Source of the DNA: Neolewinella antarctica | GTDB lineage: Bacteria > Bacteroidota > Bacteroidia > Chitinophagales > Saprospiraceae | Assembly: GCF_011927835.1 (NCBI RefSeq) | Contig: NZ_JAATJH010000002.1 | Span: forward strand, 1,097,506 to 1,161,505 | Length of the DNA stretch: 64,000 nt | Reading direction: 5' to 3' | Notes under the pieces: generated by a model | Database searches by the model: none | What the model saw: the letters and a program-made list of their open reading frames with translations, nothing else | What the model was told of the DNA's origin: nothing | Shown here: piece after piece, positions 27,415 through 35,090 of the stretch | Numbering within the stretch: position 1 is the stretch's first letter | How the letters are laid out: each line of letters begins with the position of its first letter | Program-made: the position numbers and the translations under genes

Positions 27415-28362
27415 CTACCTCCCCCGAAAAGCCGCCTCAATCTTAGCGAACAAAGCGTGCGCGTGCCCCTCCTCCGCCTCGGCGCTCCACCCGGCGATGT
27501 GCGGCGTTAGCACGGTCCGCTCACTCCGGCGGAGGTACTGAAACGGTTCCGGTAGCTCGTTGGGTGCGAGGTGGACGAAGCTTTGCTCTTCGTATTCGTG
27601 GACGTCCAGCGCGGCACTCAGCACCCGGTCGGCTTCCATCGCGGCAACCAGGTCTTCCGTATTCACGAGCTGCCCCCGGGCGGTATTGATCAGGTAGATC
27701 GGTTTGGCGAAGGCATTAAACCAGGCGGCGTTCGCGTAGTGGTGGTTGCCCTCCAAAAAGATGTGGAGGGATACTACGTCAGCTTCTTTTTGCAATTGAT
27801 TCAGCGTTATTTCCTCGGCGTATTCGTCCCCGTAGTTTTTACGAAATTTATCGTGCGCCAGCACCCGGCAGCCGAAACCGGACAAACGCTTGGCCGTCTC
27901 CTGGCCCATATTTCCGTAACCGATGAGGCCCACGGTGAGGTGGCCGAGCTCGGTGCCAATGTTGCCCCGCCGGACCCACTCACCGCCGCGCACCTGCCGG
28001 TCCGCCCGGCCCAAATGGTTGAGCAGCATCAGCATCATCCCGAGCGTATGCTCCGCAACGGTGTGCTTACTTCCCTCCGGGCTGTTGAATACTTTGATGC
28101 TCCGTTCCTCCGCGTATTTAAGGTCGATGTGGTCCGTCCCCACGCCCCAGCGGGCGACGAAGCGGAAGTGGGCCGGGCAGGCGTCGATAAGTTCGCGGTC
28201 GATGTCCAAACGGCTGCGAATCATCAGCCCGTCGTAGAGTTGGAGGGCCTGGAGGACGTCCGGGCGGGTCAGGTGGTCGAGCTCGTCCACCGTGTGGCCC
28301 TCCAGCGTGAGGGCGTTTTTCAGGTAGGGATGGGCGGCTTTATCGAGGAAGGCTATGCGCAT
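27415..28362 (-). CDS. D-2-hydroxyacid (phosphoglycerate-type) dehydrogenase
   Basis: An NAD-dependent dehydrogenase of 315 aa. It has the catalytic-domain start MRIAFLDKAAHPYL, the Rossmann glycine motif VGLIGYGNMGQETAKRL, the catalytic Arg in INTARGQLV, a Glu in ALDVHEYE, and the His in LTPHIAGWS. It resembles single-domain SerA or hydroxypyruvate reductase; a serine-pathway role is possible but there is no ACT domain and no serC/serB nearby, so the substrate is left open. A -7 box TACCTTCG (complement 28368-28375) ends 5 nt before the ATG. Confidence 0.9.
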   Translation of the reverse strand: MRIAFLDKAAHPYLKNALTLEGHTVDELDHLTRPDVLQALQLYDGLMIRSRLDIDRELIDACPAHFRFVARWGVGTDHIDLKYAEERSIKVFNSPEGSKHTVAEHTLGMMLMLLNHLGRADRQVRGGEWVRRGNIGTELGHLTVGLIGYGNMGQETAKRLSGFGCRVLAHDKFRKNYGDEYAEEITLNQLQKEADVVSLHIFLEGNHHYANAAWFNAFAKPIYLINTARGQLVNTEDLVAAMEADRVLSAALDVHEYEEQSFVHLAPNELPEPFQYLRRSERTVLTPHIAGWSAEAEEGHAHALFAKIEAAFRGR

Positions 28363-28367
28363 GGCGG

Positions 28368-28375
28368 CGAAGGTA
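28368..28375 (-). promoter_or_regulatory. -7 promoter box abutting the hydroxyacid dehydrogenase start
   Basis: The complement reads TACCTTCG-CCGCC-ATG, the same layout as at gatB and queE. Confidence 0.5.
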
Positions 28376-28441
28376 CGGTGCCGGACAAAGGCTGGCTGGT
28401 CGATAGAAGCGTTATCCCCGAGCTACGGCTACCTCTCGGTT

Positions 28442-30319
28442 CTACCGCTCCCGGTGTTTCTCTTTGAGAAACTTGCGGGCGTATCTCTTTTTCAGCGTGA
28501 CGAATATCGCTCCTTCGTAGTCACTTAGGTCTAGTTTGCTCAACGGTTCTGCTCCTTTGATTACGCTGATCGCCTCGATGTGCTCGGGGTTTAGTTCGTT
28601 AATCGGGTCGTCATTATTCGGGTTTCCGTCACTGGGGATGGAGTGGACCAGGACGTCCTCGATGAAATAGGCAATTTTGCCGGTCATCTTCACCTTGGGT
28701 ACCGGGGCTAGTCCCGTCGGCCACTGCACGGGTTGTGCGTCTTTGGCCACGCCGGTCGCCTGGTTCGTGGTTATTTCGACGAGTCCGTCGTGACCTGCGA
28801 AGCCCATTTCCGCCAATTTTTCGGCGTCATTAACCACGCTGATTTTTCTTACATTCGTTAGCTCCAGATCGTCAAACCTTGCCCCGTCGACGATTTTTCC
28901 GTCCAGGCGGATAACTGATTTTTCGGTCACTTCGTAATCGCCAACGCCGTCGTTGATAACGAACACATTCCGCTTTTCTTTTCCGGGTGCTCGGGTTGCC
29001 TGAGCGTCGCTACCCACGGTGGGGATGTCCCGGGCAGAACGATTGTCGCTTTTGATCTTGAGGTTACCCGGCGGGATGGTATCGTGGATCAGGGGCGCGG
29101 TCGCCCCGACTAAGTGCGGGACTAGCTGGCGCGTCGCGGGTGCCAGGTTTTTTGGGGAAGGAGCGGGGGGCGTGTGGTCGTTACCGGGGGCCGTTTGTGG
29201 GGACGGAGTTAGGGTTTGTATCGTAATGGGAGAAAGTAGTTGATCCGGTTCCGCATTCGGGGTAAACACCAAATCACCCTGTTCTTGCAAACAATCCACG
29301 GCACCGGCGTCCGCGCCCAAATCAGTATTTGCGTAGCTAAAATGACCCACACCCAGTAGGACAACGAGCAAGGCCGAGAGCGCGAAACGGCTATTTTCGG
29401 GGGCTTGCTCCGATGAAAGGAGCCGGTGAATACGGGACGAGAACGGCGTTTTAGTAGCACTCATGGCTAAGGGGTTTTGGGTGATGGAAAACTGAGCGGC
29501 CGCAACCAGGGCGGAAGCGTAAATGCGTCGGTCGGGGCAATACTCCGCCACCCAGTCGTCGCAGCGGTGCTCCCGCTCCCGGTCGATGAACCGACTGAGC
29601 GCGTGTACCGCCGGGTGGTAGAAAAATACGGCCCAAAGGATCTGCTGCGGGTAATTGAGCAAGTGATCGTAGTGGCGCAAGTGGGCGATTTCGTGGAGTA
29701 GCAACGTACGGGCCATGGCTGGCGTTAACTGCGCTGCCAAGGCTACTGGTAGCACAATAACCGGCGACCAGAAACCAAGCGTCATCACCTCCGTCGCCAC
29801 TCCACTCAGGTGGATGGTTACCCGGCGGGTGACGGGGTGATCGTGAAGTAGCTCCCGTACGGATTGCGTCCATTCAGTGGGAATGTCCGTGAGGCCAGTA
29901 CGCTTGAGTACGTTGATTTTAAGTTGGTTAACCCACAGGAGGTAACAAACGGGTATCAGTCCGGTAAGATAAATAATTGATAAGAAAGGAGTTATGGTAC
30001 CTAGTCTGTCCGACCACGCACTGATTTCTGGACCAGTAGCCCAAAAATTACCGGTCGGAATAAATACCGTCGGCGGGGCGGCAAGTAAAATATTTTCGCA
30101 AACGGGCGCTACGTAATAGCCATCGTAGAGCGCGTAACCAAAGCCAGCGGCCAGGGCCCAGAGCGCGGCGTAGCCCAGGAAGTATTTTGCGTTCGCGGAA
30201 GGGAGAAAAGGCGCGACCGTGCGCACCAGCGCGTACAGCAGCGTACCCATCCAGAGGGTGTGTAGCAGGGCGAAACCAAAAGCGGTCGCGAGGGGGAGAA
30301 GGGAGGTCGTCCAGTCCAT
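28442..30319 (-). CDS. BlaR1-like M56 membrane metallopeptidase sensor
   Basis: A protein of 625 aa with several N-terminal membrane helices and the zinc motif HEIAHLRHYDH, typical of peptidase M56 (BlaR1/MecR1). Such proteins cleave or inactivate a BlaI/MecI repressor after an envelope signal. The C-terminal half lacks the penicillin-binding domain of BlaR1. Instead it has a Pro-rich linker and two related segments (VIRLDGKIVDG...VVNDAEKL...GLVEITT and AYFIEDVLV...VIKGAEPL...GAIFVTL) resembling short TonB-plug-like modules seen in Bacteroidota M56 proteins. It starts 3 nt after the blaI stop, so the two are translationally coupled. A 51-bp dispersed repeat lies in frame within the linker (29093-29143). 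Confidence 0.87.
   Translation of the reverse strand: MDWTTSLLPLATAFGFALLHTLWMGTLLYALVRTVAPFLPSANAKYFLGYAALWALAAGFGYALYDGYYVAPVCENILLAAPPTVFIPTGNFWATGPEISAWSDRLGTITPFLSIIYLTGLIPVCYLLWVNQLKINVLKRTGLTDIPTEWTQSVRELLHDHPVTRRVTIHLSGVATEVMTLGFWSPVIVLPVALAAQLTPAMARTLLLHEIAHLRHYDHLLNYPQQILWAVFFYHPAVHALSRFIDREREHRCDDWVAEYCPDRRIYASALVAAAQFSITQNPLAMSATKTPFSSRIHRLLSSEQAPENSRFALSALLVVLLGVGHFSYANTDLGADAGAVDCLQEQGDLVFTPNAEPDQLLSPITIQTLTPSPQTAPGNDHTPPAPSPKNLAPATRQLVPHLVGATAPLIHDTIPPGNLKIKSDNRSARDIPTVGSDAQATRAPGKEKRNVFVINDGVGDYEVTEKSVIRLDGKIVDGARFDDLELTNVRKISVVNDAEKLAEMGFAGHDGLVEITTNQATGVAKDAQPVQWPTGLAPVPKVKMTGKIAYFIEDVLVHSIPSDGNPNNDDPINELNPEHIEAISVIKGAEPLSKLDLSDYEGAIFVTLKKRYARKFLKEKHRER
29093..29143 (-). repeat. 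51-bp expanded dispersed element inside the M56 gene
   Basis: Identical at 49 of 51 positions to 55881-55931. Its ends are GCACCCGCGAC and GCGACCGCGCCC on the minus strand, the two ends of the 18-bp element, separated by an insert carrying CGCACTTAGTCGGGG-like sequence. It is in the direction of the gene and does not break the frame. Confidence 0.8.
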
Positions 30320-30322
30320 GAC

Positions 30323-30697
30323 TTAGCGTTTTTGGCGTTTGATCCAGGCTTCCAGTTCGTCGAGCTCCGCGGCGCTGGGCGTTTCGTTACCGAGCGCCCG
30401 TAGGGCGAGGCTGATCTTGCTGCCACCGAAGGCGGAGTCGGCCAGCTTCCCGAAAAGCGACTGCTCGATGGCTTCGCGGGGGACGGCCGCGACGTAGGTG
30501 TGCGTCCGTTGGTCCGTGTTTCTGGTGACGAGGCCGGATTTATTCATGCGCTGGAGTTGCGTCAGGACGGTGCTGTAACTGACCTTGCGCCGGTCCTGCA
30601 ATCGGTCATGTACCTGCTGCACGGTAGCTGGTTGCTCCCGCCAGAGGAGGTCGAGGATTTCTAATTGCGCACCGGAAGGATTGGGATGATCAGCCAC
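30323..30697 (-). CDS. BlaI/MecI/CopY-family transcriptional repressor
   Basis: A winged-helix repressor of 124 aa, starting at a GTG (30697) that gives MADHPNPSGAQLEILDLLW, the usual family N-terminus. The DNA-binding part includes VQQVHDRLQ and KVSYSTVLTQLQRMNKSGLV; the dimerisation part is helical and ends ELEAWIKRQKR. It should repress itself and the coupled M56 gene until the M56 protein inactivates it. Two overlapping 16-bp sites matching the BlaI/MecI operator lie 25 nt upstream. What is regulated beyond this pair cannot be told; no beta-lactamase is in the window. Confidence 0.93.
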   Translation of the reverse strand: MADHPNPSGAQLEILDLLWREQPATVQQVHDRLQDRRKVSYSTVLTQLQRMNKSGLVTRNTDQRTHTYVAAVPREAIEQSLFGKLADSAFGGSKISLALRALGNETPSAAELDELEAWIKRQKR

Positions 30698-30721
30698 GTT
30701 GTTTACTTTGCGGTGAAGATA

Positions 30722-30751
30722 TACTACAAATGTAATACTACACAAGTAGTA
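30722..30751 (-). promoter_or_regulatory. Tandem overlapping BlaI/MecI-type operators with promoter
   Basis: Two sites, TACTACAAATGTAATA (30722-30737) and TACTACACAAGTAGTA (30736-30751), match the BlaI/MecI operator pattern TACTACA-TGTAGTA and share two bases. On the minus strand, TTG lies inside the distal site and a weak -7 box TATCTTCA just past the proximal site, so bound repressor would cover the promoter of blaI-M56. Confidence 0.8.
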
Positions 30752-31019
30752 ATGCAGAGTTTTCTTCGCGGTCGGCAAATTATGGTCCGTGATTTTTATC
30801 CACTGAGTCGTTTCTGGTCAGGTGGGTGCCACGCACCGGAACACGATTGTGCCGTATTTTCTACCAACATGGGCGGAATATGGATAACTTACTGATCGGT
30901 CGGGCAACAACGCGAAATATACCTTTGCGTGGATTCCTGGTCCGCGTGGTGAGATTCGCATAATTGTGTGATCTTACCGCAACATTTTCTTTTAACCCAC
31001 ACACCAAAACACAGCGCCC
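30752..31019. other. Divergent intergenic region between blaI and the YciO-family gene
   Basis: About 270 bp with no convincing gene. TACCTTTG, a perfect -7 box, occurs near 30918-30925, roughly 95 nt before the YciO-family start; no TTG at correct spacing was found. Confidence 0.45.
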
Positions 31020-31634
31020 ATGCTTGTATCCATCAACGCCGACAATCCCCAGGGTCGCCTCATCCAGCAGATGGTCGACATTCTCGAAGACGGCGGCGTC
31101 ATCATTTACCCCACCGACACCATTTACGGCATCGGTTGCGACATCACCAATAAGAACGCCGTGGAGCGCGTCGCCCGAATTCGCGGCCTCGACCCCAGTA
31201 AGGCACTATTCAGCTTTATTTGCCAGGACATCAGCCAGATCACCGAATATTCGAAGACGATCAACAACGACGTCTTTCGGGTCATGAAGCACAACACCCC
31301 CGGCCCCTTCACCTTCATTCTCAACTCCAACAACAAGACGCCCAAAATCCTGAAGAACAGAAAGGAGACAATCGGTGTCCGCCTGATCGACAACAACATC
31401 GTCGACGCGCTGGTCCGTGGCCTGGGCCGCCCCATCCTCACCGCCTCGGTGAAGAACGAGGACGATACCATCATAGAATACTTCACGGACCCCCACGACA
31501 TCTACGATCGCTACGGTAAGCTCGTCGACGCCGTCATTGATGGTGGCCCGGGCGGTACGGAGCCGAGCACGGTGATTATTTGTACCGGAAACCAACCCGA
31601 GGTGCATCGGGAGGGAGCCGGAAAGCTGAAGTGA
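31020..31634 (+). CDS. YciO/Sua5/YrdC-family (threonylcarbamoyl-AMP synthase-like) protein
   Basis: A protein of 204 aa with the YrdC fold: GGVIIYPTDTIYGIGCDITN (nucleotide and threonine binding), KNAVERVARIRGLDPSK, KHNTPGPFTFIL, and ETIGVRLIDNNI. It has no Sua5 C-terminal domain. The overall pattern, including the N-terminal INADNPQGRLIQQ and the C-terminal DGGPGGTEPSTVI, is closest to E. coli YciO rather than TsaC, so it may not be the main t6A enzyme. It stands alone. Confidence 0.88.
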   Translation: MLVSINADNPQGRLIQQMVDILEDGGVIIYPTDTIYGIGCDITNKNAVERVARIRGLDPSKALFSFICQDISQITEYSKTINNDVFRVMKHNTPGPFTFILNSNNKTPKILKNRKETIGVRLIDNNIVDALVRGLGRPILTASVKNEDDTIIEYFTDPHDIYDRYGKLVDAVIDGGPGGTEPSTVIICTGNQPEVHREGAGKLK

Positions 31635-31719
31635 TTGATTTGGATTTGTTTGAGCGGTCCTCGTAATATTGCCTGAAGGGTGTGGTCTTGTTGCTAATCT
31701 ACTTCCGAGTATCGCTCAA

Positions 31720-32997
31720 TCATTCCACCTGAATTAGGTAAGGTTGTAAGCTAATTCCGCTGACGTCTCTAAACCCAGGGCCCAGGTATACCTCGCGTAA
31801 CACGCCTGGTGGGAGATCTTCGGTGATAAAAGTGAACGTAAGCTTATCCTCCTGAAAGCCGACAACCGAGTCGATCCAGATCGAGGTACTTTCCCCACCC
31901 GGCCCGTAATTGAAGTTGCGGTAGCGGATGTCCATCGGTTCGGAAAACTGCACGGTGAAGGTATTTTTATCCCGCACGAGACTAGTAACGATGGGTCGGT
32001 CCGCCGTGTAATTCGCGCGCAACTGAGCTATCGGTTCGGATAGAAATCCACTACCGTCAATGATGGCGTCCACCGCATCACTATCCGTATAATCCATTTC
32101 GATGAGCTCACGTACGGCCACTTTTTTGTCCGCTGCTCTTTCGTAATGTCGCTGACTAATGGCGTAGCCTACGTAATATCCCAGATCGCGCTGCCCGAAT
32201 ACGTTGGGTGCGTTGCTCCAGAGCCATTTTGAGGTATTGGTTTCGGAGAACATTTCCGTCTCAAACACTGACCATACGCTATCGGCGTGTGCCTGGCCGA
32301 ACAGGACGGACGCGTAGGGTTCTGCTCCCGTAGCCGTACACGAAACGAACTCCGCTACGCCTTCGTAAAGGCACCGGCCCGGTAGGTTGTCGGGGATTGG
32401 CTCCTGCTGCGTATGAACGAATTCGTGCACGAACAGTGTGTAGGCATTGTCAATCGGATTAGTAGCGAAGTAAGCTTCCCGGGCTGGCCGTACGTCTTTC
32501 GGAAATTCCGTTGTCACAACATTACTGTCGGCGAGTGTGGATTCGCTCCCGATGAGTACAAAACTATCCACTGCGGTGCCGCCCGTCCGGAAGGCACCGA
32601 CGCCGAAGTAGATGCTGGCTGGTTTTGGGCAGGGGTATAGTCGTTTTAAGTCCCGAACGCCCGCCTCGATCCGGTCGGCCAACTCGGGCGCGCGCAAGGT
32701 GTTTTCCCGAATCGATGCCCAGAATTTGGGGTACGCTTCGATGTTGGCCAAGTATTCTTCCGCAGTGTAATTGCGAACCTCGCGAAGCTTATCGAGGCCC
32801 GGCGTAGCGCGGTCCAAAAAAAGTGTTTGCAGGTACTCACGCTTGGCCAAGCTATCGTCGGTAGCGATGATTTTATCGTATGCTTCCCAGTAATGGTTGA
32901 TGTCCTGAGTGTAGATGGGGACGGCAGACGTCGGCTGACGGCAAGAACCCACCAGCATAAATAAGCAAACGCAGGAACCATGGAGAATAAGTTTCAT
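31720..32997 (-). CDS. Putative zinc metallopeptidase lipoprotein
   Basis: A lipoprotein of 425 aa (lipobox VGSC after MKLILHGSCVCLFML). The zincin motif HEFVHTQQ lies near residue 195, followed by YEGVAEFVSC about 20 residues later, giving a third ligand Glu as in gluzincins and DUF2268-like peptidases. The C-terminal about 90 residues (FTVQFSEPMDIRYRNFNYG...) look like an Ig-like beta domain. An envelope protease is inferred; its substrate is unknown. No neighbour suggests a pathway. Confidence 0.72.
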   Translation of the reverse strand: MKLILHGSCVCLFMLVGSCRQPTSAVPIYTQDINHYWEAYDKIIATDDSLAKREYLQTLFLDRATPGLDKLREVRNYTAEEYLANIEAYPKFWASIRENTLRAPELADRIEAGVRDLKRLYPCPKPASIYFGVGAFRTGGTAVDSFVLIGSESTLADSNVVTTEFPKDVRPAREAYFATNPIDNAYTLFVHEFVHTQQEPIPDNLPGRCLYEGVAEFVSCTATGAEPYASVLFGQAHADSVWSVFETEMFSETNTSKWLWSNAPNVFGQRDLGYYVGYAISQRHYERAADKKVAVRELIEMDYTDSDAVDAIIDGSGFLSEPIAQLRANYTADRPIVTSLVRDKNTFTVQFSEPMDIRYRNFNYGPGGESTSIWIDSVVGFQEDKLTFTFITEDLPPGVLREVYLGPGFRDVSGISLQPYLIQVE

Positions 32998-33159
32998 GCC
33001 GGCAAAGACGAAGAAGCTTTTAATAAGGTTGCTTTACAGCCGGTTCCAACTAGTTGGCTGCCGTACTTACGCTCTTACAAACGCCAAGGAGGAATACAAC
33101 AGCGTCCACCTAAAACAGTGGATGGAATAGAGAACTAGAAAAATACCTGTCAGTAATGC

Positions 33160-33180
33160 AGACCGCAGACCATAGACCCA
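33160..33180 (+). repeat. Three AGACCNN heptanucleotides
   Basis: AGACCGC, AGACCAT and AGACCCA in perfect 7-bp phase. It belongs to the AGACCAA heptanucleotide family seen also at 34406 and 47271. Confidence 0.6.
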
Positions 33181-33184
33181 CCCC

Positions 33185-33406
33185 TCAAGCCTCCGTCCGC
33201 TCCCAATTAGTACTCCCCACGTAAATCATCACCAAGCCAACAATCACCATCCCCAGCCGGACCGCGAAGGAGAGCGCCACGTTGTAGCGGTACAGCCAGT
33301 CGAGAAAGATCAAGTCTACCCCCACCATATTGATGAACAGCGTGAACAGGCCGATGATCAGCAGGAGAAATCCGATGACGCGGATGGAAGTAGCGTTCTT
33401 AAGCAT
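33185..33406 (-). CDS. Small two-helix membrane protein
   Basis: A protein of 73 aa with two clear transmembrane segments (IGFLLLIIGLFTLFINM and LGMVIVGLVMIYVG) and a polar C-terminus (STNWERTEA). The N-terminus MLKNATSIRVIGF is basic, suggesting it lies in the cytoplasm. No family recognised. Codon usage and position between an AGACC repeat and a divergent HMG-CoA lyase gene suggest a real gene. Confidence 0.65.
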   Translation of the reverse strand: MLKNATSIRVIGFLLLIIGLFTLFINMVGVDLIFLDWLYRYNVALSFAVRLGMVIVGLVMIYVGSTNWERTEA

Positions 33407-33507
33407 GGCTCAGTGGTTTAACCGCAAAACTACGCCCGGCCACGTGGTGTTGACGGTTTACTACACTATTTTACCGTTCTCTTACCTTGTTTTAGCCTTT
33501 ACCGACC

Positions 33508-34368
33508 GTGCCCACCACCACACCAACCATCAAGATCATCGAGTGCCCCCGGGATGCCATGCAGGGGCGGCACGACTTTATTCCTACGAAAGTGAAGTCC
33601 GCCTACATCCAGCAACTGCTGGCCTGTGGGTTCGACACGCTCGACTTCGGAAGCTTCGTCTCCCCCAAAGCCATCCCCCAGATGCGGGACACGGCGGAAG
33701 TACTGGGCCAGTTGGACCTGTCCGCCACCGCCACCAAACTACTCGCCATCGTCGCCAACATCCGTGGTGCCAAGGACGCGCTAACCCACCCGGAAATCGA
33801 CTACCTTGGTTACCCCTTCAGCATCAGCGAAACCTTTCAGCAGCGGAACACCAACGCGACGCTGGAGGAGAGCCTCGACCGGGTGAAAGAAATTCAGGGC
33901 ATGACGCTTGCGGCCGGCAAGGAGATGGTGCTCTACATCAGTATGGGCTTCGGTAACCCTTACGGCGACCCGTGGAATGTAGAAGTCGTCGAAGCGTGGG
34001 TCAGTAAGCTATCCGCGCTCGACATCCGCATCTTCCAGCTTTCCGACACCGTTGGCGTAAGCAGCCCCGCGAACATTTCTTACCTGTTCAATAGCCTAAT
34101 CCCCAGTTATCCGGACCTGGAGATCGGCGCGCACCTGCACACGACCCCCACGACCTGGGAAGAGAAAGTAGTCGCCGCCACCAACGCCGGTTGCCGCCGC
34201 TTCGACGGGGCGATCCGCGGGTTCGGTGGCTGCCCCATGGCCAAAGATGACTTGACGGGTAACATGGCTACGGAAAATTTGCTTGCCTACTTGGGTTATG
34301 GGGCCACGGGTATCGACGAGACTAAATTTCGGCAAGCCATGGCCAATTCCGCCGGCGTTTTTCAGTAG
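33508..34368 (+). CDS. Hydroxymethylglutaryl-CoA lyase
   Basis: Cleaves HMG-CoA to acetoacetate and acetyl-CoA in leucine breakdown. It is a TIM-barrel enzyme of 286 aa beginning at a GTG. Motifs are IIECPRDAMQG (metal-binding Asp and catalytic Arg), TLDFGSFVSPKAIPQM, LSDTVGVSSP, HLHTTPTTW (metal-binding His pair), and GGCPMAKDDLTGNMATE, which carries the catalytic Cys in the G-loop. Length matches the family. The substrate could also be a related 3-hydroxy-3-methyl acid. The neighbours do not include other leucine-pathway genes, though an acyl-CoA dehydrogenase occurs elsewhere in the window. Confidence 0.92.
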   Translation: MPTTTPTIKIIECPRDAMQGRHDFIPTKVKSAYIQQLLACGFDTLDFGSFVSPKAIPQMRDTAEVLGQLDLSATATKLLAIVANIRGAKDALTHPEIDYLGYPFSISETFQQRNTNATLEESLDRVKEIQGMTLAAGKEMVLYISMGFGNPYGDPWNVEVVEAWVSKLSALDIRIFQLSDTVGVSSPANISYLFNSLIPSYPDLEIGAHLHTTPTTWEEKVVAATNAGCRRFDGAIRGFGGCPMAKDDLTGNMATENLLAYLGYGATGIDETKFRQAMANSAGVFQ

Positions 34369-34405
34369 AGTGGAATGACTTGTGAGAATTAAGCGTAAAG
34401 AGAAT

Positions 34406-34443
34406 AGACCCCAGACCAAAGACTTCAGACCAAAGACCAAACC
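34406..34443 (+). repeat. AGACCAA heptanucleotide repeat
   Basis: AGACCCC, AGACCAA, AGACTTC, AGACCAA, AGACCAA in 7-bp phase, directly before the -7 box of the lipoprotein gene. A TTC inside the repeat lies 18 nt before that box, where a -33 element would be. Confidence 0.8.
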
Positions 34444-34444
34444 G

Positions 34445-34452
34445 TACCTTCG
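34445..34452 (+). promoter_or_regulatory. -7 promoter box before the lipoprotein gene
   Basis: TACCTTCG followed by CCCCCC and ATG (34459): 6 nt between box and start codon. Confidence 0.5.
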
Positions 34453-34458
34453 CCCCCC

Positions 34459-34959
34459 ATGCGTTTTTCCAACCTATCCCTCCTTTTCGCCCTGCCCATC
34501 TTCCTGGCTTCCTGCGAAGCGGACCCTGCACCCGCGACCGCGCCCAAAACGGAGTCCGACATCTCCACCACCCTCCTCGGAACCTGGGAAACGGTGGAGG
34601 TCGACGTGATTTACCGGACCTACGAAAACCGCGACACCAGCTTCCAACAAGTTATCCGTGAGGCCGATTGGGGCCGGCTGTTTGGCGTCCGCCCCGCCCG
34701 CACTGAGTTTATGGCGGATGGCAAACACAAGCGTACCCATACCCTCACCAGCGGCCAGGTGGCCGACGTCACGAACGGCCTGTGGAAAGTGCAGAGTGGC
34801 GACAGCCTGCTCATCATCGAACCCAACAAAACGTTTTATTACGCCCACGAACTTACCGGCGACCGCCTCGTCCTCACCGGCGTGGTCGACTACGATTACG
34901 ACGGGGAAGCGGATGACGAATACCGGTCGGTGATGCGTTTGGTTAGTCGGACCAAGTAG
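34459..34959 (+). CDS. Lipocalin-like lipoprotein
   Basis: A protein of 166 aa with signal MRFSNLSLLFALPIFLASC (lipobox LASC). After a short linker (EADPAPATAPKTESD) a beta-rich domain starts with LLGTWETVEV and has strands ending ...YRSVMRLVSRTK, as in small lipocalin-like lipoproteins of Bacteroidota. Function unknown. The linker residues APATAP are encoded by a perfect copy of the 18-bp dispersed element. The stop codon adjoins a heptanucleotide inverted pair. Confidence 0.72.
   Translation: MRFSNLSLLFALPIFLASCEADPAPATAPKTESDISTTLLGTWETVEVDVIYRTYENRDTSFQQVIREADWGRLFGVRPARTEFMADGKHKRTHTLTSGQVADVTNGLWKVQSGDSLLIIEPNKTFYYAHELTGDRLVLTGVVDYDYDGEADDEYRSVMRLVSRTK
34528..34545 (+). repeat. 18-bp dispersed element inside the lipoprotein gene
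   Basis: GCACCCGCGACCGCGCCC, perfect consensus, translated as APATAP directly after the lipidated cysteine. The flanks match those of the intergenic copy at 38717-38734 over about 26 bp. Confidence 0.85.
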
Positions 34960-35059
34960 GCTTGTAGGCGGTAGTGGGTAGGCGGTAGGCTTGCGTGATA
35001 GGCGTCTCGTAAAGTACTACCGCCTACCTGCCTACCGCCTAATCTTCCTACCGCCTAAA
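34957..35059. repeat. Inverted pair of CTACCGC heptanucleotide arrays
   Basis: The left arm (34957-35006) reads TAGGCGG-type heptamers and begins at the lipoprotein stop codon; the right arm (35016-35059) reads CTACCGC and CTACCTG. The layout is the same as at 11243-11346. It could form a long imperfect hairpin between the lipoprotein and GT39 genes. Confidence 0.8.
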
Positions 35060-35090
35060 ATTCCATCTACTACCGGTAGCTTAAAGCCCC

